This document shows, piece by piece, positions 16,312 to 25,012 of a DNA stretch of 48,032 nucleotides; position 1 is the stretch's first letter; each line of letters starts with the position of its first letter. The stretch is from positions 1 through 48,032 of the forward strand of contig CALVAM010000016.1 in assembly GCA_944325545.1 (NCBI GenBank), written 5' to 3'. The notes beneath the pieces were generated by a model that saw only the letters and a list, made by a program, of their open reading frames with translations, had not been told where the DNA came from and made no database searches. The position numbers were made by a program, and so were the translations under genes. The DNA comes from Candidatus Gastranaerophilales bacterium. Lineage in GTDB: Bacteria > Cyanobacteriota > Vampirovibrionia > Gastranaerophilales > Gastranaerophilaceae.

Positions 16312-17436
16312 ATGAAAAAGATTTTTATTATTACAGGAGAATATTCTGGTGATATTCATGGTGGAAAAGTCCTTGAGTGTCTTAAAGATTCTTGTTCTGA
16401 TATCCAAGTAGAAGCAATAGGTGGAGAGAATCTCGCAAATGCCGGTGCAAAGTTGTATTGCGATCATTCTAAAATGTCTGGATTCGGGTTTGATTTTAAA
16501 ATGGCACTTGAACATTTACAGCTAGAAAAGAAACTCTCAGAATATTTAATAAATGAATACAAGCCTGATTTAGTCTTATTAATTGATTATGGCACTTTTA
16601 ATCTGCGTGTAGCTAAAAGATTAAAAAAATCTAATCCTAATATTAAAATATTTCATTATATTCCGCCTCAAGTATGGGCAAGTAGGAAGTGGAGAATTAA
16701 AGGGATAAAAAAATATGTAGATAAGGTTTTATGCATTTTCCCTTTTGAAGTTGAAATGTACAAAGAGTATGGTATTGATGTTCATTATTGCGGACATCCC
16801 CTAGTTGCTCAGCTTCCAAATAAGGCTAATAGAGAGGAATTTTTCAAAAAACATAATTTGGATATAAATAAACCTCTTGTTTCAATATTTCCGGGTTCTC
16901 GGCCTTTGGAATTAAAGTTCTTAGCGGATACTTTTATAAAATCTGCTAAAATTTTGAAGAAAAAACATCCGGAATTACAGGTTTGTATCTCGCATGCTCC
17001 AAATTTGAGTGATAGTATTTTTGATAAATATGTCAAAAATACAGATTTTAAGATTATAAAAGGTGAAAATCAGGCTTTGTTAAGTGTTTCTGATGCTCTG
17101 ATTTTAGCTTCCGGTACTGTTGCTCTTGAGGCTGCTTTATATCAAGTTCCTATGATTATTGGATATCGCGGACCTTGGATTATTTATCTAATATATTTAC
17201 TTGTAAGATGTATCAATAATGTTTCTTTACCGAATATTATTACAGGCGAAGATATAGTGCCAGAACTTATTCAGGAAAAATTTAATGTTGATAATATTTG
17301 TTATGAAATAGAAAGACTTCTTTATGACAATAATTATAAAGAACAGAAGATTATGGCTTTAGGCAAGGTTCGTGAAAAACTTTCTGATAAATATTCAGCC
17401 AAAGAAGTTGCCAATGAAATTGTAAAAGAATTTTAA
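16312..17436 (+). CDS. lpxB: Lipid-A-disaccharide synthase LpxB
   Basis: 374-aa GT19 glycosyltransferase that joins lipid X to UDP-diacylglucosamine on the inner membrane face. Recognisable are TGEYSGDIHGGKV (for the family's GExSGDxxG), MSGFGF, HYIPPQVWASRKWR, the GHPLV turn, FPGSRPLEL (family GSR), and LILASGTVALEAAL with the UDP-binding E. It has normal family length. With lpxI it shows that the cell makes lipid A and has an outer membrane. It is terminated by a hairpin 6 nt after the stop. Confidence 0.94.
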   Translation: MKKIFIITGEYSGDIHGGKVLECLKDSCSDIQVEAIGGENLANAGAKLYCDHSKMSGFGFDFKMALEHLQLEKKLSEYLINEYKPDLVLLIDYGTFNLRVAKRLKKSNPNIKIFHYIPPQVWASRKWRIKGIKKYVDKVLCIFPFEVEMYKEYGIDVHYCGHPLVAQLPNKANREEFFKKHNLDINKPLVSIFPGSRPLELKFLADTFIKSAKILKKKHPELQVCISHAPNLSDSIFDKYVKNTDFKIIKGENQALLSVSDALILASGTVALEAALYQVPMIIGYRGPWIIYLIYLLVRCINNVSLPNIITGEDIVPELIQEKFNVDNICYEIERLLYDNNYKEQKIMALGKVREKLSDKYSAKEVANEIVKEF

Positions 17437-17441
17437 AAGAA

Positions 17442-17470
17442 AAGAGAAGCTTTAGCTTCTCTTAAATTTT
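17442..17470 (+). terminator. Terminator of lpxI-lpxB
   Basis: AAGAGAAGCT (17442-17451) pairs with AGCTTCTCTT (17454-17463) around a very short TT loop, followed by AAATTTT. The tail is only moderately T-rich. Confidence 0.7.
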
Positions 17471-17540
17471 CTACAACCTTTTCTAACCTTATATATTAAT
17501 AAAGTTATTTGTATTTAAAAAATTGCTATTTGAGTTTGCG

Positions 17541-17669
17541 AAAAATTGACATTTTTCTTGCAAATTTATTGGAATGGTTTCGCATCAGGTTGTGTGCTAT
17601 CCCACACACGACCTAATGCTCACACACCTATGGTCGGATTTGAAAAATCTCAAAAATTTGTCAATTTTT
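17541..17669. repeat. Palindromic MITE-like element with 11-bp terminal inverted repeats
   Basis: AAAAATTGACA (17541-17551) is perfectly inverted as TGTCAATTTTT (17659-17669). Inside is a 15-position hairpin, GCATCAGGTTGTGTG (17582-17596) with CACACGACCTAATGC (17605-17619), having one mismatch and one wobble. The interior is more G+C-rich than the flanks. The only frame through it is short and codes for nothing I recognise. The size and ends suggest a non-autonomous mobile palindrome; a transcribed hairpin RNA is the alternative. It fills the gap between lpxB and the convergent XRE gene. Confidence 0.5.
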
Positions 17670-17693
17670 GGATTTTTCCGTATCCTCATTTTC

Positions 17694-18251
17694 TTAATGT
17701 TTTTTTACATATTCTTTTGCACAATCGAACATTGAATCAATAAGTCCTGAATTAGAATATATATTCATGCCTGCAGATTCCAGTACTTGTTTTAGTCTTG
17801 TTTCCCAAATATTATAAATTTCGTCGTCTTCCATATTGAGAGTTGTTCCGATTAATTTTAATTCTTTGTAGTCGATAGGGAGAGGTAGTGCACCTCTTAA
17901 AATATCTACAATATCAATACGTTTTTTTCTTGGAAATGATTTTAAAAATGATACAACTGTTAATTTATTTTCTTTAATATAATCTTTTATCAGTTCTACT
18001 GATTCATCTATTAATATTGGCTCTTGTGGAATACGATATTCTCCGAATTCCTCCGGTTCAATATCCATAACTGTTGCAATTCTCTCCAGTGTTGTTCCTC
18101 TTGTTGAAAATGGTACGGTTTCATCTATAAGATTATAAACATAAGAAAGTGTTACTCCTATCATTTCTGCAAAATCTTTTTTATGTAGAGAATTCTTTTT
18201 TAAAAACTTTGCAACTTTTTCTGAACTTTTTTCTGGTATTATTTGTTTCAT
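17694..18251 (-). CDS. XRE-family DNA-binding regulator
   Basis: 185 aa from the ATG at 18251, chosen because AGAGGTAA precedes it; a longer frame from 18320 has no such site. Residues about 8-55 are a Cro/C1-type helix-turn-helix (DFAEMIGVTLSYVYNLI, then GTTLERIATVMDI). The rest (about 70-185) is helical, with PRKKRIDIVDILRGALPL, and may be a second HTH-like or dimerisation domain. No sensor or peptidase motif is visible. Targets unknown; the neighbouring recF promoter and the 17541-17669 palindrome are candidates by position only. Confidence 0.8.
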   Translation of the reverse strand: MKQIIPEKSSEKVAKFLKKNSLHKKDFAEMIGVTLSYVYNLIDETVPFSTRGTTLERIATVMDIEPEEFGEYRIPQEPILIDESVELIKDYIKENKLTVVSFLKSFPRKKRIDIVDILRGALPLPIDYKELKLIGTTLNMEDDEIYNIWETRLKQVLESAGMNIYSNSGLIDSMFDCAKEYVKKH

Positions 18252-18376
18252 ATTTATTACCTCTTGTTTTATTACTAAAATTTGGTTATCTATAAGATAA
18301 ATTATTGTAAAATTTTTCATAACCCTACTTTAGTCCGACATTGTGTTAATTTATATAAATTTTAAAATTATAATTG

Positions 18377-18385
18377 TGATATACT
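18377..18385 (+). promoter_or_regulatory. Extended -10 promoter of recF-galE (leaderless start)
   Basis: TGA-TATACT ends 6 nt before the recF ATG. No Shine-Dalgarno sequence lies between, so the transcript should begin at the start codon. Confidence 0.55.
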
Positions 18386-18391
18386 AAATTT

Positions 18392-19471
18392 ATGAAGATA
18401 AAAAGATTAGGGCTTATAGATTATAGAAATTGTAAAAATATAGATTTTTCTTTTAATAAAAATAAAATTTTGATTATAGGGAAAAATGCACAAGGAAAAA
18501 CTAACATTTTAGAAAGTGTTTTTTTTCTTTCTGATTTAAAAAGTCCAAGAACTTCAGTTAATTCTGATTTAATAAGATTTAATACTGATAAATTTGAAAT
18601 TAGTGCTATTATTGAAAAAAATAGTACAGAAATAGAATTAGATGTTTTGTATGATGCTACTAAAAAAAGAGAATTGAAAGTTAATAAGGTTAAAACAATT
18701 CCTAAAAATTTTAAATCAATTTTAACAACAGTTTTGTTTTCAACTAAAGATTTGGCACTTTTAAGGGGAACTCCTCAAGATAGACGTGATTGGCTTGATA
18801 GAGCTATATCTCAAATTTATCCTGCTTATGATGAAAGACTTTCAAAATATGATAAAATAAGGATTCAGAAGAATAATTTATTAAAAAATGAGATTATTGA
18901 TGAAACTTTGTTTGATATCTATAATGACCAACTTGTAATATTGGGTGCAAATATAATATATTTAAGAAAGAAATTCTTGAAAGAATTGGAAAAATTAGCA
19001 GTGATAAAACATAAACTCATAAGTGATTCGGAAATTTTGTCTTTGGATTATTCTTGCCCGTTTGATTCAATTGAAAATATAAGTAAATATTTAAAGGATG
19101 AATTGGAGAAAAGACGGCTTGAGGAGTTTGCTAGGAGGCAAGCTTGTGTTGGTCCGCATAGAGATGATATAGAATTAACAATAAATGGGTTTGATGCTGT
19201 AAAATTTGCATCCCAGGGACAACAAAGAACGGTAGTATTGTCTTTAAAATTATCTGAGCTGGAGATTATAAAAGAAAAAACTGGAAATTCACCTGTTTTG
19301 CTTTTAGATGATGTTTTAGCGGAATTGGATGATGTAAGACAAAATTATCTTTTAAAATCAATAGAAAATGATACACAAACAATTATTACATCTGTTGACA
19401 CTTTGTTATTTGATAATGAGTTTTTAAAAGATGTAGAAATATATACAATAGAAAATGGGAGATTATTATGA
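18392..19471 (+). CDS. recF: DNA replication and repair protein RecF
   Basis: 359-aa SMC-like ATPase that helps load RecA at single-strand gaps. Walker A is GKNAQGKTN (about 31-39). The ABC signature is ASQGQQRTVVLSLKL and Walker B is VLLLDDVLAELD. The RecF-specific DRRDWLDRAI and CVGPHRDD are both present. Length is normal. The 3' end overlaps galE by ATGA, so the two are translationally coupled, although their functions are unrelated. recF is not beside dnaA, dnaN or gyrB in this window. Confidence 0.95.
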   Translation: MKIKRLGLIDYRNCKNIDFSFNKNKILIIGKNAQGKTNILESVFFLSDLKSPRTSVNSDLIRFNTDKFEISAIIEKNSTEIELDVLYDATKKRELKVNKVKTIPKNFKSILTTVLFSTKDLALLRGTPQDRRDWLDRAISQIYPAYDERLSKYDKIRIQKNNLLKNEIIDETLFDIYNDQLVILGANIIYLRKKFLKELEKLAVIKHKLISDSEILSLDYSCPFDSIENISKYLKDELEKRRLEEFARRQACVGPHRDDIELTINGFDAVKFASQGQQRTVVLSLKLSELEIIKEKTGNSPVLLLDDVLAELDDVRQNYLLKSIENDTQTIITSVDTLLFDNEFLKDVEIYTIENGRLL

Positions 19472-20487
19472 TATTAGTTACTGGTGGTGCAGGATATATT
19501 GGGAGTCATTTGGTACTTTCTCTTCTTGAGAAAAATAAGGATGTTATTGTTTTTGATAGTCTTGAGTTAGGGCATACAGAAATTATTGATATATTAAAGA
19601 AAATTAAAAATATTAAGTTTGTACAAGGAAATTTAAAAAATATTGATGAAATTAGAGGGGTTTTTTTATCTAATAAAATTGATTCTGTTGTTCATTTCGC
19701 AGCATATTCTCAAGTCGCTGAAAGTGTTATAAATCCTCAAAAATATTATTATAATAATGTATATGGTACTTTAAATTTATTAAATGCAATGCTAGAGTTT
19801 GGAGTGAAAAAGATAGTTTTTTCTTCAACAGCTTCGGTTTATGGTGAACCAGTATATTGTCCGATAGATGAAAAACATCCATTAAATCCTATAAATCCAT
19901 ATGGAAATACAAAGTTTATGGTAGAAAGAATTTTAGATGATTATGATAAAGCTTATGATTTACGTTCAGTAAGATTGCGTTATTTTAATGTAGCTGGAGC
20001 GGATATAAATGTGAGAATTGGGGAATGGCATGAGCCTGAAACACATCTTATTCCTAATATTTTGAAAGCTGATTCAAATAAAATATTTAAGTTATACGGA
20101 ACTGATTATAATACTTCTGATGGGACATGTATCAGAGATTATATTAATGTGGAAGATTTAGCTGATGCTCACATAAGAGCTTTAAATTATTTAGAAGAAG
20201 GAGGAAAAACTAATTATTTTAATTTAGGAACAAAAGAGGGTAATAGTGTGAAAGAAGTTTTTAATCTTTGTGAGAAAGTTAAAGAAGAAAAAATCCCAGT
20301 TGAAATCTGCGAAAGACGAAGTGGTGATCCAGAAAAATTAATTGCAGACATAAATAAAATTGAGACTGAATTAGGCTGGCAGCCTAAAAAATCTTTAGAA
20401 GATAGTATAAAATCTGCCTATGCTTGGGAAAAAGAATTAATACAGATAGAATCAAATTTAAATGCTTCAAGTGTCTTTGAAAAATAA
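19468..20487 (+). CDS. galE: UDP-glucose 4-epimerase
   Basis: 339-aa short-chain dehydrogenase-type epimerase interconverting UDP-glucose and UDP-galactose, supplying envelope glycans. NAD+ binding is shown by GGAGYIGSH at the N-terminus. FAAYSQVAESV, SSTASVYGEP and the catalytic Y-x-x-x-K in NPYGNTKFMVE are all present, as is RLRYFNVAGAD. The C-terminus extends about 15 residues past the usual WEKEL end and overlaps the opposite gene by 70 nt. It starts inside the recF stop (ATGA). Confidence 0.93.
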   Translation: MILVTGGAGYIGSHLVLSLLEKNKDVIVFDSLELGHTEIIDILKKIKNIKFVQGNLKNIDEIRGVFLSNKIDSVVHFAAYSQVAESVINPQKYYYNNVYGTLNLLNAMLEFGVKKIVFSSTASVYGEPVYCPIDEKHPLNPINPYGNTKFMVERILDDYDKAYDLRSVRLRYFNVAGADINVRIGEWHEPETHLIPNILKADSNKIFKLYGTDYNTSDGTCIRDYINVEDLADAHIRALNYLEEGGKTNYFNLGTKEGNSVKEVFNLCEKVKEEKIPVEICERRSGDPEKLIADINKIETELGWQPKKSLEDSIKSAYAWEKELIQIESNLNASSVFEK

Positions 20488-21800
20488 TTTGGAGAAAGAC
20501 CTGCTTTTTCTTTTAAAGAATTTAAAAAAATTTCTTTGTCCGGTAGTTTTTCCCATACCACAGGCAAATACACTGCTCGTTTATCTCTTTCTGTAATAAT
20601 AATCCCGTGAGGATATATTTTAGATAACAAGTCTTTTTCATCTTTAAAATATATTCTTTCTATAGAAGAAAGTAAAGATATTGAAATTTCTATATTTTCA
20701 AATTCTTCTTTGGTTATCGGAGAAAATCTTGAGTCTTGGAATGCTGCATTTCTTGCATTATCAATTAAATCAATTATCAAAGGTTTTGTAGGATAAATTG
20801 ATCCAATACATCCTCTTAATTCATTATTTAAATTTAATGTTACAAATGACGCACCATATTGAGTCAATATGCTCGGAATATTTCTTGGGATGTATTCTTG
20901 TTCATATAAAATTGAATATATTGCTTCTTTTACAACATTAATTGTATAATCAGAAAGATAGGTCTTAATATATTCATTTTTTGAAATTGGTGATACAAAC
21001 CAAGAACCATATCCTACAACTTTTTCTTTATCATTACTGATATCCCCAGAATTATACATTTCTGCCCTAATTAATGATAAATTATTTTTATTCGCAAAAT
21101 CAACTAAACCTTTAATTCCTACTATTCCACAAGCCTGATAATTTTCTAAAAAGTCTAATTTACCTGTTTCTATTATGGTTGCTGTATAAGTATCAATTTG
21201 TCTGCATTGAATTTGATTATAATAGTGACTTAAATCAGAAGATACTATAAACGAAGAATTTTCCCAATATTTGGAGATGATATCGCTAATTATTCTATAA
21301 TCACAAATTCCTGTTAAAATTGGAATTATTTTAAATTTTTTTCCAATATTTTTCAAATTTTTCATAAAATCGCTTGCACTTTGTAAATGAGGGCAAAAGA
21401 AATTTTGTATGAAAGGTAGTTGTATTTCTATAGAATGTTCATTTTCAAAAATTTCATTAGCAATTATGCTAGGGAAATTTCTGGAAATTTCCTCAATTAA
21501 TTTGTTATTAACTTCTAAGTTCCCAAGTGGGGTTTCAAAATAACTATAATCCGGCATTGCAATATTATTGAAATGTTCTTGATGAGAAGGGGCAATTATA
21601 AATATGTTTTCATTTTGTTCTAGATACTGAAACCCTGCAACAGCAGCGTGCCCTGAATATACATACCCAGCGTGAGGAACAATTACAGCCTTTGATTTGA
21701 AGAAAATGGGTCTATTTTCTTTGTAAGAATCTATTAATTTATTTAAGTTTTCACTTTGTTCCGGATAAAAACTGCCTGCGAATTTTGTTTTTTTATTCAT
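20418..21800 (-). CDS. Memo-AMMECR1 fusion (AmmeMemoRadiSam proteins B and A)
   Basis: 460 aa joining two domains usually found as partners. Residues about 1-270 are Memo-like (FAGSFYPE, PHAGYVYSGHAAVAGF, IIAPSHQEHF, SSDLSHYY), related to class III extradiol dioxygenases with His ligands conserved. Residues about 275-460 are AMMECR1-like (LRGCIGSI, NARNAAFQDSRFSPIT, EISISLLS). In the AmmeMemoRadiSam system a radical SAM protein is the third member; none is in the window. The biochemical role is unknown. A -10 element lies 7 nt before the ATG, inside a symmetrical palindrome. The 3' end overlaps galE by 70 nt. Confidence 0.88.
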   Translation of the reverse strand: MNKKTKFAGSFYPEQSENLNKLIDSYKENRPIFFKSKAVIVPHAGYVYSGHAAVAGFQYLEQNENIFIIAPSHQEHFNNIAMPDYSYFETPLGNLEVNNKLIEEISRNFPSIIANEIFENEHSIEIQLPFIQNFFCPHLQSASDFMKNLKNIGKKFKIIPILTGICDYRIISDIISKYWENSSFIVSSDLSHYYNQIQCRQIDTYTATIIETGKLDFLENYQACGIVGIKGLVDFANKNNLSLIRAEMYNSGDISNDKEKVVGYGSWFVSPISKNEYIKTYLSDYTINVVKEAIYSILYEQEYIPRNIPSILTQYGASFVTLNLNNELRGCIGSIYPTKPLIIDLIDNARNAAFQDSRFSPITKEEFENIEISISLLSSIERIYFKDEKDLLSKIYPHGIIITERDKRAVYLPVVWEKLPDKEIFLNSLKEKAGLSPNYFSKTLEAFKFDSICINSFSQA

Positions 21801-21802
21801 AA

Positions 21803-21817
21803 ATTCTATTATAGAAT
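21803..21817. promoter_or_regulatory. Palindromic divergent promoter region
   Basis: ATTCTATTATAGAAT is a perfect palindrome between the divergent Memo and 21848 genes. On the minus strand it holds TATAAT (21813-21808) ending 7 nt before the Memo start codon. The symmetry gives a -10-like sequence on the plus strand too, although that lies about 30 nt from the rightward ATG. It may be a shared promoter or an operator. Confidence 0.45.
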
Positions 21818-21847
21818 ATTTTTTTTAATATAGCAAAAAATATTTTT

Positions 21848-22435
21848 ATGAGTTTTGTAAATTATATGAAAGTTTCAGGAAATAATAATTATCTTAATTT
21901 TAAAGGTTTTAAAAATGTAATATCGAATGATCTAAGAAATGATAAAGCTCGTTTTTCATTTTTTGCTGCTGAATTAACCAATGATGGTAATAATGATCTT
22001 GATGAATATAAAAAATTATTAAAAATGATGGGCGAAGAAGATACCGATGTCTTATCTGTAATATATTCGAGAATTGATAATCAAGATGTTTTAATGTTAA
22101 ATGGAAAAAAATTATTTTGGGGTAATGAATTAAAGCTATTAAATAAACATTTTCCTGAAAATTTATATAAAAATGAAGAAAATAATGCAATGAAAGCATA
22201 TACAATTATTGCAAGTATAACGAATAGAATGATGAAAAATGGTTTAGCAGATCAAGATTCAGGGTTTAAAAAGGTTTTTAGTCATTTTTTTAAAGTATTA
22301 CAGAGTATTGTTCCTAATAAAGCAGTTGTAATGGAGATATTAGAAAATGCTGCTATTAAAAACAGATCTGTGGATATTGTAGGAGAGTTGTTTAATAAAA
22401 TTGCTAGAAAAAGTATGGAACAGTTTTTTAAATAG
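21848..22435 (+). CDS. Hypothetical protein with N-terminal YLNFKGF motif
   Basis: 195 aa, apparently soluble and helical, with no signal peptide or membrane segment. Residues about 14-21 read NYLNFKGF, close to the F-[RK]-G motif in the 3623 protein. The middle is Asp/Glu/Asn-rich and the second half amphipathic (FKKVFSHFFKVLQSIV, FNKIARKSMEQFFK). No ribosome site is obvious before the ATG. The 3' end overlaps the convergent TPR gene by 8 nt. No function known. Confidence 0.55.
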   Translation: MSFVNYMKVSGNNNYLNFKGFKNVISNDLRNDKARFSFFAAELTNDGNNDLDEYKKLLKMMGEEDTDVLSVIYSRIDNQDVLMLNGKKLFWGNELKLLNKHFPENLYKNEENNAMKAYTIIASITNRMMKNGLADQDSGFKKVFSHFFKVLQSIVPNKAVVMEILENAAIKNRSVDIVGELFNKIARKSMEQFFK

Positions 22436-22994
22436 AAGATTGTCTAGAAATAATTTCTTTTAAATATTGTTTTATGGCCGGAGTTATTAATAAATCAGGC
22501 TCTTCCATACAAAATTCATCTAATGTATTAATACCCTTTCTTATTTCATTATTATGAATGTACAAAAGTCCCAGCATTATTTTGTCGTAATGAGAAGTTG
22601 ATTTTTTATATTCATTAATTTTAGTATTTATAATATTTAAATTTTTATAACAATTAGCAAGATTAAGATAATATTTAAAATTTAAACCATAAAGTTTTAA
22701 AGCATCTTCAAAACAGACTCTCGCCATCTCAGGATAACCTATATAAATATAGGTTTCTCCTAAATTATTTTTAAATATAGCGGTAGCTTGAGTATTGGGA
22801 CTTAATGATATTGCTATTTTAAATTCTTGAATTGCTGCGTAATAAGTTCTGTCTTTTAAGTAATCTAATCCTATATTATTGTGATAAAAGGCATTTTTTT
22901 CAGCTTCTATTGTATATTTGTCAGGTTTTCTATAACCAACACAAAATATCAATATGAATGAAAGTATTAAAATTATAAATTTTTTATTTTTCAT
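22428..22994 (-). CDS. Membrane-anchored or exported TPR protein
   Basis: 188 aa. Residues 1-19 are a hydrophobic signal or anchor ending LIFC; a lipobox is doubtful because F precedes the Cys. Then come two or three tetratricopeptide repeats (NNIGLDYLKDRTYYAAIQEFKIAISLSP; NNLGETYIYIGYPEMARVCFEDALKLYG), a protein-interaction scaffold. Its ATG shares one base with the stop of the upstream MBL gene (TAATG), so it is translationally coupled as the last gene of a three-gene operon. Confidence 0.75.
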   Translation of the reverse strand: MKNKKFIILILSFILIFCVGYRKPDKYTIEAEKNAFYHNNIGLDYLKDRTYYAAIQEFKIAISLSPNTQATAIFKNNLGETYIYIGYPEMARVCFEDALKLYGLNFKYYLNLANCYKNLNIINTKINEYKKSTSHYDKIMLGLLYIHNNEIRKGINTLDEFCMEEPDLLITPAIKQYLKEIISRQSSI

Positions 22995-23920
22995 TATATT
23001 AAGTCGAGTTCTAACCCCTCATAAGCAAAAATAGCATTTTCAGAAACATATTCATCAGCTAATAGATCTAGTTTCTCATCATTATAACTTGGATCAAAAT
23101 GGAAGAATACCAGTTTTTTAGCCCCAACCTGTTGTTGACATTCAAGAGCCATTTCAAAAGTAGAATGACCATATCCTTGTTTTGGTACGTAAATACTTAA
23201 ATAATCTTCAGTAGAATATTGTGCATCATGTATTAGTAAATCACAATTTTTGGCAAATTTTACAAGCTTTTTGTCTCCACCAGGGTAACTTTCTTTATCT
23301 GTAGCATATACAAGAGTCTTTCCTTTATAAGCTATTCTATAAATAAAAACTCCATTTTGAGGATGTGCATACGATTTATAACAAGTTATTACAACATCAT
23401 CTTCATTAAAATCCCCTTCTTTTAAATCATTAACTCTTATAACTTTTGGCATTTCACCAGTTTTAAATATTATGTAATTTGTTTCATTTAAATCCATTAT
23501 TCTTAAATCTGCTGCAATATCTCCAAGGTCTAGAGGAAATGCTTTTGTAAAAAGTATTTTTGACAATTCTTGTTCTAATGTTTCATTGTAACTAACTCCA
23601 CCTAATAAAGCCATTCGAGTAGATGCTAAGTGCGATGGTCTAAAGAAAGGAAATCCTTGTATATGGTCTAAGTGAATATGAGTTAATAAGATTGTACATT
23701 TAACAGGGGTTCTATCTGTTATTGTTGTTCCTGACTCTATGTATTTTTGCATAAGTTCATTTCCTAAGCTTATTAGCCCTGTCCCAGCATCAAGTATTAT
23801 TAAATGTCCTCCGACATGAACCTCTAAACAAGAAGTATTACCTCCATATTTAAGAAAATCTTTGTGAGCAACAGGATAACTCCCTCTAACTCCTCTGAAT
23901 TTTACTTTAAATTCTGACAT
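22994..23920 (-). CDS. MBL-fold metallohydrolase
   Basis: 308 aa. The N-terminus FRGVRGSYPV and YGGNTSCLEV define a subgroup of metallo-beta-lactamase-fold proteins related to RNase Z and class II cyclic-nucleotide phosphodiesterases. The metal motif is THIHLDHIQGFPFF (H-x-H-x-D-H). Further ligands are ATDKE and LIHDAQYS, and the final His is in HSTFEMAL or FFHFDPS. Hydrolysis of a phosphodiester is likely; the substrate is unknown. GGAGAA overlapping the end of the upstream gene supplies the ribosome site; the spacing is 2 nt. Confidence 0.85.
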   Translation of the reverse strand: MSEFKVKFRGVRGSYPVAHKDFLKYGGNTSCLEVHVGGHLIILDAGTGLISLGNELMQKYIESGTTITDRTPVKCTILLTHIHLDHIQGFPFFRPSHLASTRMALLGGVSYNETLEQELSKILFTKAFPLDLGDIAADLRIMDLNETNYIIFKTGEMPKVIRVNDLKEGDFNEDDVVITCYKSYAHPQNGVFIYRIAYKGKTLVYATDKESYPGGDKKLVKFAKNCDLLIHDAQYSTEDYLSIYVPKQGYGHSTFEMALECQQQVGAKKLVFFHFDPSYNDEKLDLLADEYVSENAIFAYEGLELDLI

Positions 23921-23922
23921 TA

Positions 23923-24918
23923 TTATTCTCCATTATTTATTTTTAATTCAAAACTTCCATTTCTATCTTTTTCATCACCGTATAATTTTTCTGTTCCCAT
24001 TAATCTAAGCTTAGAACGCATTTGAATATTCTTTAAATTCGTTTCTTTTAGATAGACATCTACCAATGTTCTTCGCTTGTTGGAATGAATGTTAATAACC
24101 CTATACGCATTTGGATATGTTACAAGAGATGGACAAGATATATAAAGAATATTGTTATCTTGTATGATTTTAGTTGCGTGATAATGACCTTGCAGTATTA
24201 TTATTGGGTTTTTATAATATTTTAATAATCGTTTAATTTCATATTCATTTTGCAATTTGTGGTTAGGACTTGAATAAGGCTCAAAAATAGGAACATGTGT
24301 ACAAATAACTATCGTATCTTTTTGATGTTGTTCTAATTCATTTTTAAGCCATAAAAATTCTTCATTAGATATTTCGCCTTTTGTAGTTATTTTATAATCA
24401 ATTATGGAGTCTAAGCATATAATTCTAAATCCTTTTTTGGGTGTAAATGCATAGTATATATTTTTTTGACTCATATTATCATTGTTTGATGATAGTATAT
24501 TCATAAATTTGCTTTTTGTTAAAGGTCCATCAATACTTATGTCATGATTTCCCGGAATAGCATACCAAGGATATGTTAAATTTTTTATTTGTTGAGTAAA
24601 TAATTCTAATTCATTAACATTAGGGGTATTAATTAAATCTCCCGTAAATATTATAAAATCATACGGGCCGGAGGTATTGATTTGAAAAATTACATCTTTT
24701 AATAGTTCAGCAGATTTTTTTAAAAATTTATACGATGTATTTTCTTCAAATGATGAAAAATGAGCATCACTAATTTGTGCAATCCGTAAATTATTATTTG
24801 CAGCGGTACAAACTTGTGAACCGATTGCACAAGCGATAAGTATTGTCAAAACAAAATTGACAAATTTTGATAAAAAACTTTCTCTCTTCTTTCGTTGTTT
24901 TTTGTAATCTTTTTGCAT
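23923..24918 (-). CDS. Membrane-tethered calcineurin-like phosphoesterase
   Basis: 331 aa from the ATG at 24918; a GTG two codons upstream is an alternative. A basic N-terminus (KKQRKKR) and one membrane helix (about 19-40) put the catalytic domain outside the cytoplasm. All metal motifs are present: ISDAHFS (D-x-H), FTGDLIN (G-D), PGNHD, CTHVPIF (His) and QGHYHA (G-H-x-H). These enzymes cleave phosphoesters such as cyclic nucleotides, UDP-sugars or phospholipids; the substrate is not deducible. First gene of the operon with the MBL and TPR genes. Confidence 0.87.
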   Translation of the reverse strand: MQKDYKKQRKKRESFLSKFVNFVLTILIACAIGSQVCTAANNNLRIAQISDAHFSSFEENTSYKFLKKSAELLKDVIFQINTSGPYDFIIFTGDLINTPNVNELELFTQQIKNLTYPWYAIPGNHDISIDGPLTKSKFMNILSSNNDNMSQKNIYYAFTPKKGFRIICLDSIIDYKITTKGEISNEEFLWLKNELEQHQKDTIVICTHVPIFEPYSSPNHKLQNEYEIKRLLKYYKNPIIILQGHYHATKIIQDNNILYISCPSLVTYPNAYRVINIHSNKRRTLVDVYLKETNLKNIQMRSKLRLMGTEKLYGDEKDRNGSFELKINNGE

Positions 24919-25012
24919 ATTCACTTTATTTATATTAAAACAGTCATACCACTTTAGTCAACTTGTATCCTATTATTTTAGTGATACTATAAGTAAAAGA
25001 GGAGTTTTTATT

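Noticed and set aside
17546..17743. 65-codon open frame through the palindrome after lpxB
   Set aside because: It runs through inverted repeats, has no ribosome site, starts at a rare codon and overlaps the 3' end of the XRE gene on the other strand. It is better explained by the element's base composition.
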